The notes: generated from the sequence alone by a model not told the origin. Positions 48,690 through 59,981 are shown, counted from the stretch's first letter. The stretch: 64,000 bases of DNA from Dysidea avara (GCF_963678975.1 NC_089275.1:19666220-19730219); one strand, 5' to 3'. A program made the numbers and translations.

Positions 48690-50054
48690 GTGAGGATTAT
48701 TTAGCATCATTTATCACATGCACACTCCAATAAAATACATACATGATAAAAATTTGTGACGTGATATTCAGTATATGTCGTTGGAAATCTCAAGACTTGC
48801 TGCTAAAATAGTGCATGTATCATTCCAAAATTTGATAGTCAAAGGAAAAAGAAAAGTATGGTAATTTTAAGAGGGGGATGCACCAGAGTAGTAGGTATAT
48901 GGAGCAAGGGGTCTGGGGGGCACAACCTCCCAGAAGTGATAGCTATTTTATATGTTTCAAGACTAAACTTTTTGATGTAGAGTGGTTTATGCACTTATAT
49001 GCATACTGCTTTCTTTCTAAGTGGCCTACATTGATCAGGAGTTGTATATAAGTAACAGTCATGAGCAATTCAACTAGCTATAGCTGTAATTATATATGGA
49101 CCATGTGCATTTCATTTGCAAAATATCTTCAGTGTGCCCATGCATACATGCATGGGATAGTGCCACATGCAAATGCAAGTTTTTAAATATTCATGCAGCA
49201 ACTATGGAGGTTTCACAAATAGTGTTATACGTGGTGACTGTTCTATTAGAGTATTTGATTGACCGCTCTATTAGAGTATCTCGATCTTGTGTGTGTGTGT
49301 GTGTGTTTTAAATGATAAGTGCAATGGATTTGTATAGGATATAGAGGTGTAGAGTATTCGTAGAGTTATTACTTGAGTATGCCGGTGTGGCCCAATGAGA
49401 TTATATATGAGTGACACTATAGATATGTATACATTAAATTATTATTTCTGGCATGTTCAAAAAACAGTGTAATTCTTCTATATTCACCTATTATTAGCAG
49501 ACAGTAGAGCACATGTACACCCCCTCCTCCATACATATGGTGATTTCTTGCACTTCGTGAGAAAAGCATCAAACTTGGCACATGCTAATCAACAACATTC
49601 GCTGAAATACAAAAAATGAGATCAAGAAGGACAACACTCCTGTGATCTGCCAATGTACAATCTGTATCAGACCCAAGTAATATCTAACTATGAAAAAAAT
49701 CAAGCATGTAAGTGTCAGCCGGCCAGTAGAAGTTAATTTTATATTTCTCATAATGGGATAATTCTGAATTTGGGTTGTTTTCAAAGTATGTCTGGGCCTG
49801 ACTAATACTGCATACCAAGTGCCATGAAGGGGATGTATGCAATGATCACTGGTCTATGGTCAACATTAAAGTTTTTGGCAGAAAAAACATAAAACGTTAT
49901 GATCCCTACTACAGCGTATTAGATTGTACGCAGAATGATAAATTCACACACAATTATGTAGCTATAGGTCAGATCATTAAATAATAGACTTGTGCACGCG
50001 TCAGATTGAATGTTAATTATGTTCAATGTATAGTATGACTCAACAAACACTAAG
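48690..50054. other. Intron 1 of the pseudokinase-kelch gene
   Basis: The donor GTGAGG lies at 48690 and the acceptor AAG at 50052-50054. It holds a worn hAT-MITE-like stretch (48870-48950, with GGTCTGGGGGGCAC), two CTCTAATAGAG modules (49233-49289) and a (GT)n tract at 49289-49306. Confidence 0.5.
49233..49289 (-). repeat. Two CTCTAATAGAG modules
   Basis: Two minus-orientation copies in direct succession, GTGACTGTTCTATTAGAG and GACCGCTCTATTAGAG, the latter ending in TATCTCGATCTT. Confidence 0.7.
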
Positions 50055-51194
50055 CCAATGCTACCAGTAGTCAGTGAACTTAATGAACTAATGATTAGGA
50101 AGTCACCTACAGCTGTAAGTGAGTCATTTTTCTATTAGGAGCGCATTTTAGATATACCACTGCCTCTTTCACAGGAGGCACCACCACTAATACCAGCACT
50201 ACTTAGTGGAAAGTACCAACTCAAATGGACACAACTAGCTGATCTACCTGCTCCAATGTTTGCTACATATGTTGCTGTACAAGACAAGAAGATCTATGTG
50301 TGTGGTGGACACAGTCCAGTGGAAGAAGCTGAACATCATGTGTATGTGTATGACATGACTACTAACCAGTGGGGTCAGTTACCTCCTCCAGGACATTACT
50401 ATGGTGTCCCTCATATTATTGGTGGAAAATTGGTGATCATTGGTGGTAACTTATCTGTGACTAGGGAAATGACCAATAAAGTGTCTACATTAGATGGTCT
50501 AACTTGGACATCTCACTATCCCAACTTGTTGTCAGTTAGGAGTAGACCTGGAGTGGTTACTCATAATGAACATGTCATTGTTGCTGGAGGACGTAAACGG
50601 AATATCAATGAAACAATAGTAGCACAAAATGATATTGAAATTCTTGAATGGACAGAGAATACTCACTGGAGGAGGGTGTCAATTATCCTTCCCGTACCAA
50701 TGTGGGACTTTACACCAACTATTTGTGAAGGTTATTTATTCATTATGGGTTACTCTAATCAGATTGGTTATCGTTACAATGCTGTATACAAAATACCAGT
50801 GAATGATATTACAGCATTATTCAATCAAGAAACAAAATCCACAGAGGTAAATTCGAAATGGAGAAAGTTAGCTGCCACCAAAAACTTTGCAACAGCTACT
50901 GTCCCTGGTTCATCTCCGCCAGCAGTAGTTGGTGGAGACAAAGATCCTAATATACCAGTTGCTGATATTGAAATATATGACATCTCAACTGATTCATGGA
51001 AGACTATTGGCTCTTTGCCATCTGGTAGATCATACCCAGTTGTAGCAGCAGTTACAAATAATACTATCATTGTTATTGGTGGATGTGTTGTATCTGACAC
51101 TATGGTTAATTGCAAGTTTACAAGCATGACTAAAATGGAAATGGGACAAGCTGAACTCCCAAAAATTAAGAAATGTACAATTATAGACTTTTAA

Positions 51195-51846
51195 AGTTGT
51201 TATGAATACACATTCTTGATAGATAAACAACTATCAGGTCACAACATAATATGCATGATTTCAGTAAAGTTCCCAGCTAAGGCTATTGTGTACTTTTTGA
51301 TAAAAGCATGAAACTTGGTACATGGTTTGTGTATACCATAAATGTAATTTTCAGCTAGATAGGGAGCCACCTTAGATTTGATCTTTGGTGATAATTAAAT
51401 GCTCAAAAGCTGTCAGTTTTGTCTCTATTTCATGTTTGTATGAACCAAAATCCACAAATTTGGTGTCAAATAGAAACTCTTGCTCTAAAGAATTAGCTGA
51501 AACTCCATAGCTTAGTCTGTTCTAAAGATATAGAGATTTCATGGTAAAACATACCGCTATTTTCTCCTGCCAAGATACAAAAAAGATTAGGTTTACTTTC
51601 TAATACTGAATATTAGAAAGTAAACCTACTCTTTGTAACTGGGTGGGAGAATATAGTTACATAGACATGATAGATCAATGAACTACTATGGGGTACATAC
51701 CTAAATAGTTATTCTGCATAACTGATTTTTGTGTGCATGAGGTCCAATTTAAGTGAATTTTGGCAAAATTCCCAGTACTATTTTTGTATGAATGCATTTC
51801 TAGATCTACTTTGGCTACTGGATTAACATTAACTAAAACATGTTAC
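51195..51846. other. Downstream region of the kelch gene
   Basis: No further exon is recognised. A short inverted repeat, AGGTTTACTTTCTAATA with its complement, lies at about 51588-51625. Confidence 0.4.
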
Positions 51847-51875
51847 CAAGAGTCCTCTCTTATTATTAACTCTTG
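51847..51875. mobile_element. 29-bp vestige of the 39.1-kb transposon family
   Basis: CAAGAGTC is joined directly to CTCTCTTATTATTAACTCTTG, that is, a left tip fused to a right tip of the family at 39100. ATGTTAC flanks it exactly on both sides (51840-51846 and 51876-51882). It is thus an extreme internal deletion, or a repaired excision, that still has a 7-bp duplication. Confidence 0.7.
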
Positions 51876-52067
51876 ATGTTACCCTATATCCTCACACAAT
51901 TTTCTACCTCATTGAGTGTTGGATTGTATAATAATAGATGTTTCACTGTAGCTGTTCAGCATCAGTAACTCACCTACGATTTTTATGGCATCGCAGTATT
52001 GATTTCTTTAGTCACTGCCATTTTAAAGTGAACTACATGTTTACAAATATGGAAGTGCCTATATACT

Positions 52068-52749
52068 CAGGGGCGGATCCAGAGTTTGGAAAGAGGGGGG
52101 GCACCTTGCTGAAAAACAGTTGAAGACCAAAAAAAAAAAAAAGGTCACAACAATAATAACTAGTTATCCTTTATCAAATATATCACGTCTGTTATGTAAA
52201 ATAAAATCCTATTTATAGCTTCATAGGTAAGCTACACTGCCTCATGAACATTGTGACTGCTTTATTAGAGTAATTGACTACTCTATTAGGCCACTCCAAA
52301 TAAATTCTCTGTTTCCCGTCCACCGCCCGCATCTAGTTACTGTCAGCTCTAAATATTCTATTATAACGTATTCTTTCATTATTTTCCGGTTATTGTTGCA
52401 TACTGACAGGCTCACTTGAAACCATGTCAGCTCACGTGTCAGTAGTGCTATCAGGTCGGCACAAACTTCACGTCTGTGCTATTTTTGCTGCGTAAAAAGG
52501 AAGGAATAAGCTTAAGCATGCTTTTATGCAGCTTTTTATGGTTGTGCTAGACAAATAATAGCTTTAAAAGCTGCCAGGCTAATCTTATAATGAATAATGG
52601 AAATGGACCGCCCGCCCGCATGCAAATATGCTTGAGTCCAGGACGGGAAACAGAGAATTTATTTGGAGTGGCCTTAGAGTATCTCGATCTTGTATGCAAT
52701 TTCTTGGAAGGGCATTTGCCCCAAATGCCCCATCCTGGATCCGCCATTG
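52068..52749. mobile_element. hAT-like MITE, CAGGGGCGGATCCAG ends
   Basis: The left end CAGGGGCGGATCCAG pairs with CTGGATCCGCCATTG. The interior contains two CTCTAATAGAG modules, the second split by a Harbinger-like element at 52289. The flanking ATACT/ATACC is only a weak duplication. Confidence 0.65.
52289..52673. mobile_element. PIF/Harbinger-like MITE inserted in a CTCTAATAGAG module
   Basis: The ends GGCCACTCCAAATAAATTCT and its complement are perfect for over 30 bases, continuing through CTGTTTCCCGTC. TTA stands on both sides (52286-52288 and 52674-52676). Without it the flanks join as CTCTATTAGAG and TATCTCGATCTT, exactly the module found intact elsewhere, so the insertion and its duplication are demonstrated within the window. 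Confidence 0.85.
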
Positions 52750-52928
52750 ATACCCTAGAAGAGAAAGCCACAAACACAGGCAAGATTGATATATTGCCCC
52801 ACCTTATAGTAGGCATTCCAGTATCCGAGATTTTTTAATAAAAAAATTCTCCGTATATTCCCAATAGAACCGTGGCACAAAATAACAACTCGTGTTTAAC
52901 TTGGGATTGCTCCGTCGTCCAAGCTCCA

Positions 52929-53007
52929 ATGAGGATGAAAATCGCTGTGGGGCTTGTCCACACGCTGATCATGAAAATCTTAGTTTTATCGTGCGCATTA
53001 CATATAA
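52929..53007 (+). CDS. Possible signal-peptide first exon
   Basis: ATG at 52929 opens MRMKIAVGLVHTLIMKILVL, then SCALHI, a basic start followed by a hydrophobic run typical of a signal peptide. It ends in phase 1 at a strong donor-like GTAAGTTTTG at 53008. No downstream exon could be tied to it. It may begin a gene for a secreted or membrane protein, or be chance. Confidence 0.25.
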
Positions 53008-53487
53008 GTAAGTTTTGTGTTGTTTTGTAATCTTTTTAAGCCTTGTAATGTATGTAGAATACTTTAAAACTTTAAAAAACGTATTGTCGGGTGGAAGGTA
53101 GTCATTGGTGCTTACTTTAAAGTGCGTAGTTACTTCACTCAGGTTAGCGATTTTCAGCTCCAGCGCAATATTTTGATGGCTGTGTCATCAGCTCAAAGGT
53201 ATAAACCACTTCAATGTCAGCATAACAATGCCATATTTGAAACCACAACTCCACCTTAGGTATTGTTGCATCATTGTGGCACCTCCACTTTAGTTGTTAC
53301 CTTTATAAGTTGTTAACTTGATGTTTTTACTAACTTGAGATAGCCACTTGCCTATGGATATACACCATTGTATTGAGAAGTGTGCAGTAGGTGAACATAT
53401 TTGCTTACCACAAAGCATACAAAGATCGCTGAGATCCAATAAGACCTGAAGTTACTCTCATTACATGTACAAACTTGCAGCTAGAAG
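53008..53487. other. Unassigned stretch
   Basis: If the preceding exon is real this is intron. I recognise no coding exon here. Confidence 0.3.
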
Positions 53488-54947
53488 CAGAGGCGTAGCT
53501 AAGGGGGGGGGGGGGGGGGGGGCAAGGGGGGGCATTTGCCCCCCCATCACTAAATGATGTTTTTAAAACCTTCGTCACAAGTTTACCAGTATTAAACTGA
53601 CACGCAAATGACTGTAAATTATGTACACTACTACGCGGTATCACCACTGCAGGGGTTGCTAGTGCATGCGCACGCACAACATTCAACTCGCTCGTGAATT
53701 CATCAAACGAAAATATTAGAGACATACTTCTATATTTAGCCTAGTCTCGTGCCCAGCCGGGCTCGCGCTAATGCGCAAACACCGTCTGGTGACAATGCTC
53801 GAGTTTCTTGGGCCCGGAAGTGCGATCCAGCCAAAATATTGGCTGGCCAATCAGAATCGAGGAGTTGCATAATCGTTTTAAAACAGTGAAAAACCATTCG
53901 AAAATGGGTAGGAATAAAGTAAAACTCAGAATATGAAATTTACTAGATGCGATCTCTTCATTCATTGTATTAGTAGAGGACGCGTTTCATTTCTGGTTAA
54001 ACGTCGAGTCACGATTCATAAGGTGAGATCGGAAAAACAACTTGACAACAAACATCTTGGACAACCTAGGTGAGTAACTTCTGATAAAATGGCTTTAAAT
54101 AGTCTGCTTTTTCGTCTACTTCCAATACATTCATGCGATTATGCAACTCGTCGATTCTGATTGGCCAGCCAATATTTTGGCTGGATCGCACTTCCGGGCC
54201 CAAGAAACTCGAGCATTGTCACCAGACGGTGTTTGCGCATTAGCGCGAGCCCGGCTGGGCACGAGACTATATTTAGCCTAGATTACTCGCGTGATAGAAC
54301 ATTTTTGAATCTAAAAAGAGTGACCCGCTTCTCCGCAGCAGGAGTCACAACTCACAAGTGACAAAGGAGACCAGATGACGCTATGAACCTGCTGCCTACG
54401 AGGTGATAAAGTGTTAGCTAAATAAATGTACCAAGTTTATTTTATCGAATCGATCACACTGGACCTTTGTACGTACGGCAGTGCAGTCTGTTTTTACTTT
54501 GTCAGTCAGTCAGTCAGGTGGATCAGTCAAGCTTACAAGTTCTGCTAGCAAGACAGGTGGGATTTGGTGCAATACATGGCATTTGAATTTCGCCGAGTGA
54601 AGTGAGTGAATACGTCATCCTGTCAGCAGTGTGCTAGGACTGCAGCACAGGCTGTGGCTAACGTAAAGTAACTTGTATTTGCACTAAAGTATTAGCTCTA
54701 CCGGACTGGATGAATTTGTTGGAGTACAGTTGTGGCACGTGCGATGATGCTCGACGAATATAGCTACCTCGATTGGAAGCATTCAGTACTGAAATAGTTA
54801 CGTAGCTAGTTATTTAAGCTGTAATAATACAACACCGTATGTTGGCTAGCCCCCCCATTGGGTCATTAGCCTTTTTTTTGCAATCATGAATGATTTTGAG
54901 TGTTTCGTGGGGTCATGCCTGCCTCTCCATCACCTTCTGGCTAGAAG
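53488..54947. mobile_element. hAT MITE copy A (CAGAGGCGTAGCTA), right tip lost
   Basis: It is nearly identical to copy B at 55482-56387 but is interrupted by a foldback element at 53742. The left octamer GCTAGAAG (53480-53487) recurs at 54940-54947, directly after CACCTTCTG. The last 16 bases present in copy B are missing, probably deleted between the two GCTAG repeats (one in the tip, one in the duplication). A long G tract lies just inside the left end. Confidence 0.75.
53742..54269. mobile_element. Mutator-like foldback MITE with 9-bp duplication
   Basis: Arms of at least 125 bases, starting TAGTCTCGTGCCCAGCCGGG, are inverted with very few differences. TATTTAGCC is duplicated exactly (53733-53741 and 54270-54278). 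Copy B of the host element reads TATTTAGCCTAGATTACTCG without interruption. A 9-bp duplication with long arms fits Mutator-like elements. No gene is inside. Confidence 0.85.
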
Positions 54948-55481
54948 CAACTGCAGTTTCAAGATAGTCCAGATTGCCAGATGACTTCCTAATTCAATTG
55001 TGCCATTTTCCCTTTAAAATGTATGGGGATCCCTGGAGAAAAAATGTACCTTTTTTCAGGTTTTAAGCACTGTGCATGCCAAAGTAGCTAATTCCAACCC
55101 AACAAACTATATGTTTCTGAGTTCGGCAATCAATACTCTATCTATTGAGCATATAAAAAGCCCATTTTTCCAAAATTTAAAAATCAGACTGGAATGTCTA
55201 CAGTTATAGCTACCGGTCATGGTATAGGGTCAAAATAAAACCTTTTGACGATATTTTGTACATTATTTTTTGGAAACTTAATACAAGTTTCCTTAATTCT
55301 AATTTGGTATATGATTACTGTGCAAGGTTGCAATAATATGCATAGTTAAGGAACTTGTAGTTAAGATATAAATGCCCAACATTATTCTTACCCCAACACA
55401 AAAGTAGGTTAGCTATGTAATTTATCTGCATGACTCTGCAGCGTAAATAACAGAAAGCTGCAGGTGGGTCACACTCAAGCT
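54948..55481. other. Spacer between the two hAT MITE copies
   Basis: No gene or repeat is recognised. Confidence 0.4.
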
Positions 55482-56387
55482 CAGAGGCGTAGCTAAGGGG
55501 GGGCATTTGCCCCCCCATCACTAAATGATTTTTTTTTTAAACCTTCGTCACAAGTTTACCAGTATTAAACTGACACGCAAATGACTGTAAATTATGTACA
55601 CTACTACGCGGTATCACCAGGGGTTGCTAGTGAATGCGTACACACAACATTCAACTCGCTCGTGAATCCATCGAACGAAAATATTAGAGACATACTTCTA
55701 TATTTAGCCTAGATTACTCGCGTGATAGAACATTTTTGAATCTAAAGAGTGACCCGCTTCTCCGCAGCAGGAGTCACAACTCACAAGTGACAAAAGAGAC
55801 CAAATGACGCTACGAACCTACTGCCTACGAGATGATAAAGTGTTAGCTAAATAAATGTACCAAGTTTATTTTATCGAGTCGATCACACTGGACCTTTGTA
55901 CGTACGGCAGTGCAGTCTGTTTTTACTTTGTCAGTCAGTCAGTCAGGTGGATCAGTCAAGCTTACAAGTTCTGCTAGCAAGACAGGTGGGATTTGGTGCA
56001 ATACATGGCATTTGAATTTTGCCGAGTGAGGTGAGTGAATACGTAATCCTGTCAGCAGTGTGCTAGGACTGCAGCACAGGCTGTGGCTAACGTAAAGTAA
56101 CCTGTATTTGCACTAAAGTATTAGCTCTACGGGACTGTGGATGAATTTGTTGGAGTACAGTTGTGGCACGTGCGATGATGCTCGACGAATATAGCTACCT
56201 CGATTGGAAGCATGCAGTCAGTACTGAAATAGTTACGTAGCTAGTTATTTCAGCTGTAATAATACAACACCGTATGTTGGCTAGCCCACCATTGGGTCAT
56301 TAGCCTTTTTTGCAATCATGAATGATTTTGAGTGTTTCGTGAGGGCATGCCTGCCCCTCCATCACCTTCTGGCTAGCTACGCCCCTG
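55482..56387. mobile_element. hAT MITE copy B, complete, exact 8-bp duplication
   Basis: The ends CAGAGGCGTAGCTA and TAGCTACGCCCCTG are inverted. CTCAAGCT flanks both sides exactly (55474-55481 and 56388-56395). The interior (GTCAGTCAGTCAGTCAGG and a long unique part) matches copy A closely. It is the reference for the foldback insertion in copy A. Confidence 0.85.
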
Positions 56388-56395
56388 CTCAAGCT

Positions 56396-58622
56396 GCCTC
56401 TTATCATACAGCAAGCTTTGTCTAGTGTGCAAGGTCCAAACTTTCGAAAAATTAAGCAAAATATATAGACTTCGTGGAAATGTCAGAGACTTCTTGGTAC
56501 ATGCAGCAAACAGTGTCAGATAGCAGAGGCATTTTGGAGTACAATTAGGTTAGAGAGATTCACTGTAGTAGCTTTAATAATATATGAATTTGCTCCAAAT
56601 GTAGCTATACTGATTTACTGTTCTATTGTGTGCATGGTTTGAAATATTTTCCAGTGGTTGATATTAAACATTAATTTTTAGTATGGCAGCTGGTTACTTG
56701 CATGTCACAAACTATGTTATAGGTACTGTTCATGTGCATCTATATGGTGCTACAACTGAAGGAAGAGTCTTGACAAATCCTGGCTACATATGTTTATGCT
56801 GGCAATAATCACACTGTCGCAGTAATTTGGATATAATATGATTACTACTATAAGAAACGTTAATTTGAAATTTTATAACTTGCGTCATGGTTAATTTTCT
56901 ATAATAAATATTAACATGGAGTCACGGCTTTGATGTGCTATGATACTATGTGTGTAGTATATGAGCATTGGGACAATCTGCTTAAAAGGGATGACATTTA
57001 CAATCACAGATAGCTCTAGTTACTAATTCCATATGCTATTTATCTAAACTTGCTAGCTACCCTACCATATAACGAACAAAACAAAACATGGCCATGTAAA
57101 CTAAACATGTAATATTAATGTCCATATGCATGGCATGGCGGAAACCTAGCCACATGGAAACAATAAGTAATAGAAATGCTACAGTAACCAACATTATGTT
57201 TCTGTTGCATCACTTTAAGCTTTCTCTTGCTATCATCATCATTTAGAGAGGCGGTGGAACAGGTTACAAAGTGAGGGGGTCAACTTTGACAGTAAAATTT
57301 GCACAGAGCATACAACAGATATGGTTGTTATTTTTAGGGGGTGGGGGGGGCTTGCCGCAGGAATATTTTAATATATTTAGACTATGTTAAACTAAACTTT
57401 GAGTTTTTAAGGAAATGTAAATGTGACTGTTCTATTAGAGTAGTTGAGTGTGTTATTAGAGTATCTGACTGCCTTATTATGCAGAGTACTACTTCTTGCA
57501 AGCTTTAGCTAATAAACGTGGGGATGTGTTCACTGCTTATGATAGAGGCTCATGCAAACTGTAAATTTGATTTGGCTGAAAACATGTGTATTATATATAT
57601 TATGTGTAAAACATACTTCTCCAATGTGTGTTGGTAATTCCAACAGTGCAGTGATAAATTAATTTGTTGGCTATGAACAACATTAAAATGTAATTAATGG
57701 TTAAGGTTACTTAATTTGATGGAGACTAGCAGGTCATCGTACTCACTTAGCATGTCACTATAATTGAAGGTATACAATGGAATTGTTCTTAACAAACTCC
57801 CTGACACAATAGAAAAAACCTCCATAATAGGGACAAAATTTTGGTCCCAACAGGTCTGGTTAATACATTTTTTAATCTATATTACAGCAAAAAGTGGCCA
57901 AAAATTCTGGGTCCCAAAATGTCTGTAATAGAGAGGTTCCATGCACTGTATGCATGTGTATGTCAACTTGCATGTCCTAAACTAATGTGGTGTGGTGTTA
58001 TAAGGAGGAGTATTGCATGGCAATGACAGGTCATGGCCACATTTCACACTAGATCACATTCAGTAAAAGTGTTTACGATAGCATTCAGCACATTGTTGTA
58101 GAATTTGGACATACTTTACTGTTGATCACTTCTATAAAATATTTTATAGCTTGTACATATATGGTTACATTAAATCGTTCACGCTGACAGTAACACATAT
58201 GTGTAGTATTTAGATGTGCTATCATGCTAATGTGTTTGCAATCTGATTTTAAGAAATTAGTAACCTTGTAAAGCTAAACATCTGTATGGCAGTGCATGTA
58301 TGTATGAAAAATGGTATGCAGTGTGGTTATACAATATTATAGCTTCTGGTTTTTGTTAGCTACATAGTTGCATATTTATGTATGCAGTGTATTATTTAGC
58401 CTGTAAGCATACTTTAGTAACTCTGTATACCTATACTGTCTACATCTTGGTTGTGTCATCTACAAAATAAATTTAATGTATGCTCCTATGTTTATGTGAT
58501 GTTTCAGCTCCTTAGGACAAGACAGTGAATGTTTTCATTATACGTAACAATTTCATAATTTATATTAGCTCTCCATCTTGGTGCTTTCAATACTCTACAT
58601 GGTGACTGCATCTATATAATTA
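56396..58622. other. Intergenic with module copies
   Basis: No protein gene is recognised. A worn MITE-like stretch lies at about 57250-57400 (GGGGGTGGGGGGGGC), followed by two or three CTCTAATAGAG modules at 57422-57480, one with a T-rich change. Confidence 0.4.
57422..57480 (-). repeat. CTCTAATAGAG modules (diverged)
   Basis: GTGACTGTTCTATTAGAG, then TGTGTTATTAGAGTATCTGAC, then a further decayed ACTGCCTTATTATG, all in minus orientation. Confidence 0.6.
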
Positions 58623-59028
58623 TGGGACCGGATTTGACAAAACCCAGCAGGCTTCCACACACATCCAATTCTTCGACTTTAACCACTTGTAACCTGCCCA
58701 GTCAGCATGCTATTGACCTACAATTTTCACACAATTCTCTCATTGCATTGTGCAATAACAGCTCAAATTGTGAAGTTGATAGCTTATTCCTACATTGCGT
58801 TATGATTCTTTGAAGTCACAAATCTGGATGTGTGTGGAAGCCTAGTTTTGTCAAATCCGGTCACATACGCATTATTGTGACCTACAATTTTCACACAATT
58901 CTCTCATTGCATTGTGCAATAACAGATCAAATTGTGAGTTGATAGCTTATTCCTACATTGAATTATGATTCTTTGAAGTCACAAATCTGGATGTGTGTGG
59001 AAGCCTGATTTTGTCAAATCCGGTCACA
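58623..59028. mobile_element. TA-flanked MITE with an internal 164-bp tandem duplication
   Basis: The ends TGGGACCGGATTTGACAAAA and the right-hand complement TGTGACCGGATTTGACAAAA are inverted and bordered by TA, as for Tc1/mariner-type elements. A 164-base part (GACCTACAATTTTCACACAA onward) is repeated in tandem at 58715 and 58879, and the right tip is included in the repeat. A lone tip-like copy (GTGTGGAAGCCTGGTTTTG) lies at about 61808. Confidence 0.65.
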
Positions 59029-59180
59029 TATGCATCATTCAATCATATTGTAGCTACTTGTTCAATTTTAAACTTACATACCACAAACCACAATCAACCA
59101 CATTATACATCATAAGCTGTCATACACATCATACGTACCACTGTTACTATAAAACAACCAAATTATGATCATAAGGTATA

Positions 59181-59981
59181 ATGACTTACCCATCAGTACT
59201 AGAGGTTACCACGTTTACTGTTGCTGCTGCTTCTACTGCTACAATGCTGAAGCTACTACTGGTTACAGGTTTACTATCATTCACTCTAGTTGATGGCAAA
59301 CAGTCAGAGAATGCCACCATGAGCAGTCGCTTCATTGACAGCTGTTGTGATCTTGGGTATGGCAGTTTTGCTTTTTCCAGGAAGACTAAACCATCAGGAA
59401 TTTATATCATTCCCAATTATTGTAAGGATGATCATTTGAAGGCTGAGGCTTATTGTGACACTGGCAATGGAGGAGGATGGTTAGTAGTACAGAGAAGAAA
59501 AGATGGTTCCATTGACTTTAACAACACCTGGTTTGAATATGAAGATGGATTTGGCAAACTGACTGGAGAATTTTGGTATGGATTAAGAGCTCTTCATTGT
59601 ATCACTAGACAAGGCAGTTGGGAAATGAGAATAGACATCAAGTACAACGATGGCACCAGCAACTTCTTACAGTATGAACAGTTTAAAGTGGCATCAGCTA
59701 AAGACAACTACAAGTTAAGTGTTGGAGGATTTCATGGATCTACTAGTGATTACATGGCATATTACAATGGAATGGCATTCACCACTAAAGATGTTGACAA
59801 TGATCAGTTTAATGGTTATAATTGTGCTATAACTAATTTTGGTGTTGATAGACCTACTGGAGGATGGTGGTATAAAAGTTGCCACTCAAACATAATGCCC
59901 AACATGCTTTACACTAGACAGACTGGAATTTTGAGGAATAGTCATTTTATTGAGATAAAGATTAAACCAACCAGCTGTTAA
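59181..59981 (+). CDS. Secreted fibrinogen-like domain protein
   Basis: A single-exon gene. The second ATG (59244) opens MLKLLLVTGLLSFTLVDGKQ, a clear signal peptide, so I prefer that start; the first ATG would add 21 residues. The mature protein is one fibrinogen C-terminal domain (FReD) of about 210 residues. It contains GGGWLVVQRRKDGSIDFNNT, then FGKLTGEFWYGL, the calcium-site region VDNDQFNGYNCA and GGWWYKSCHSN, ending in IKIKPTSC. Such domains (ficolin, tachylectin, fibrinogen-related proteins) often bind acetylated sugars and act in innate recognition; that role here is inference. There is no collagen or coiled-coil region, so it is a short, domain-only form. Confidence 0.9.
   Translation: MTYPSVLEVTTFTVAAASTATMLKLLLVTGLLSFTLVDGKQSENATMSSRFIDSCCDLGYGSFAFSRKTKPSGIYIIPNYCKDDHLKAEAYCDTGNGGGWLVVQRRKDGSIDFNNTWFEYEDGFGKLTGEFWYGLRALHCITRQGSWEMRIDIKYNDGTSNFLQYEQFKVASAKDNYKLSVGGFHGSTSDYMAYYNGMAFTTKDVDNDQFNGYNCAITNFGVDRPTGGWWYKSCHSNIMPNMLYTRQTGILRNSHFIEIKIKPTSC

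Larger units (their letters stand above)
47676..51194 (+). pseudogene. Pseudokinase, coiled-coil and kelch-repeat gene, one nonsense codon
   Basis: Exons are about 47676-48689, 50055-50114 and 50175-51194, joined in phase 0 by introns of 1365 and 60 bases. The kinase-like domain spans about residues 25-275. It keeps the beta-3 lysine (ICAAKEF), the PPE motif and the DIFSFAG segment, but HRD is HGE (IIHGELFPHKVLL), DFG is SFG (AKISFGV), and one glycine-loop Gly is Glu (LQETFG). It is therefore probably catalytically dead. A coiled coil (about residues 290-340) follows, then five or six kelch blades (KIYVCGG, KLVIIGG, HVIVAGG, TIIVIGG). TAG at 48327-48329 stands where the sister gene at 63030 has TGG, so this copy is either a pseudogene or carries a null allele. 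The role is unknown; signalling scaffold is inference. Confidence 0.75.

Noticed and set aside
50115-50138. A 24-base intron in the kelch gene
   Set aside because: GTAAGT to CTATTAG would be too short to splice; the acceptor at 50174 gives a 60-base intron in the same phase.
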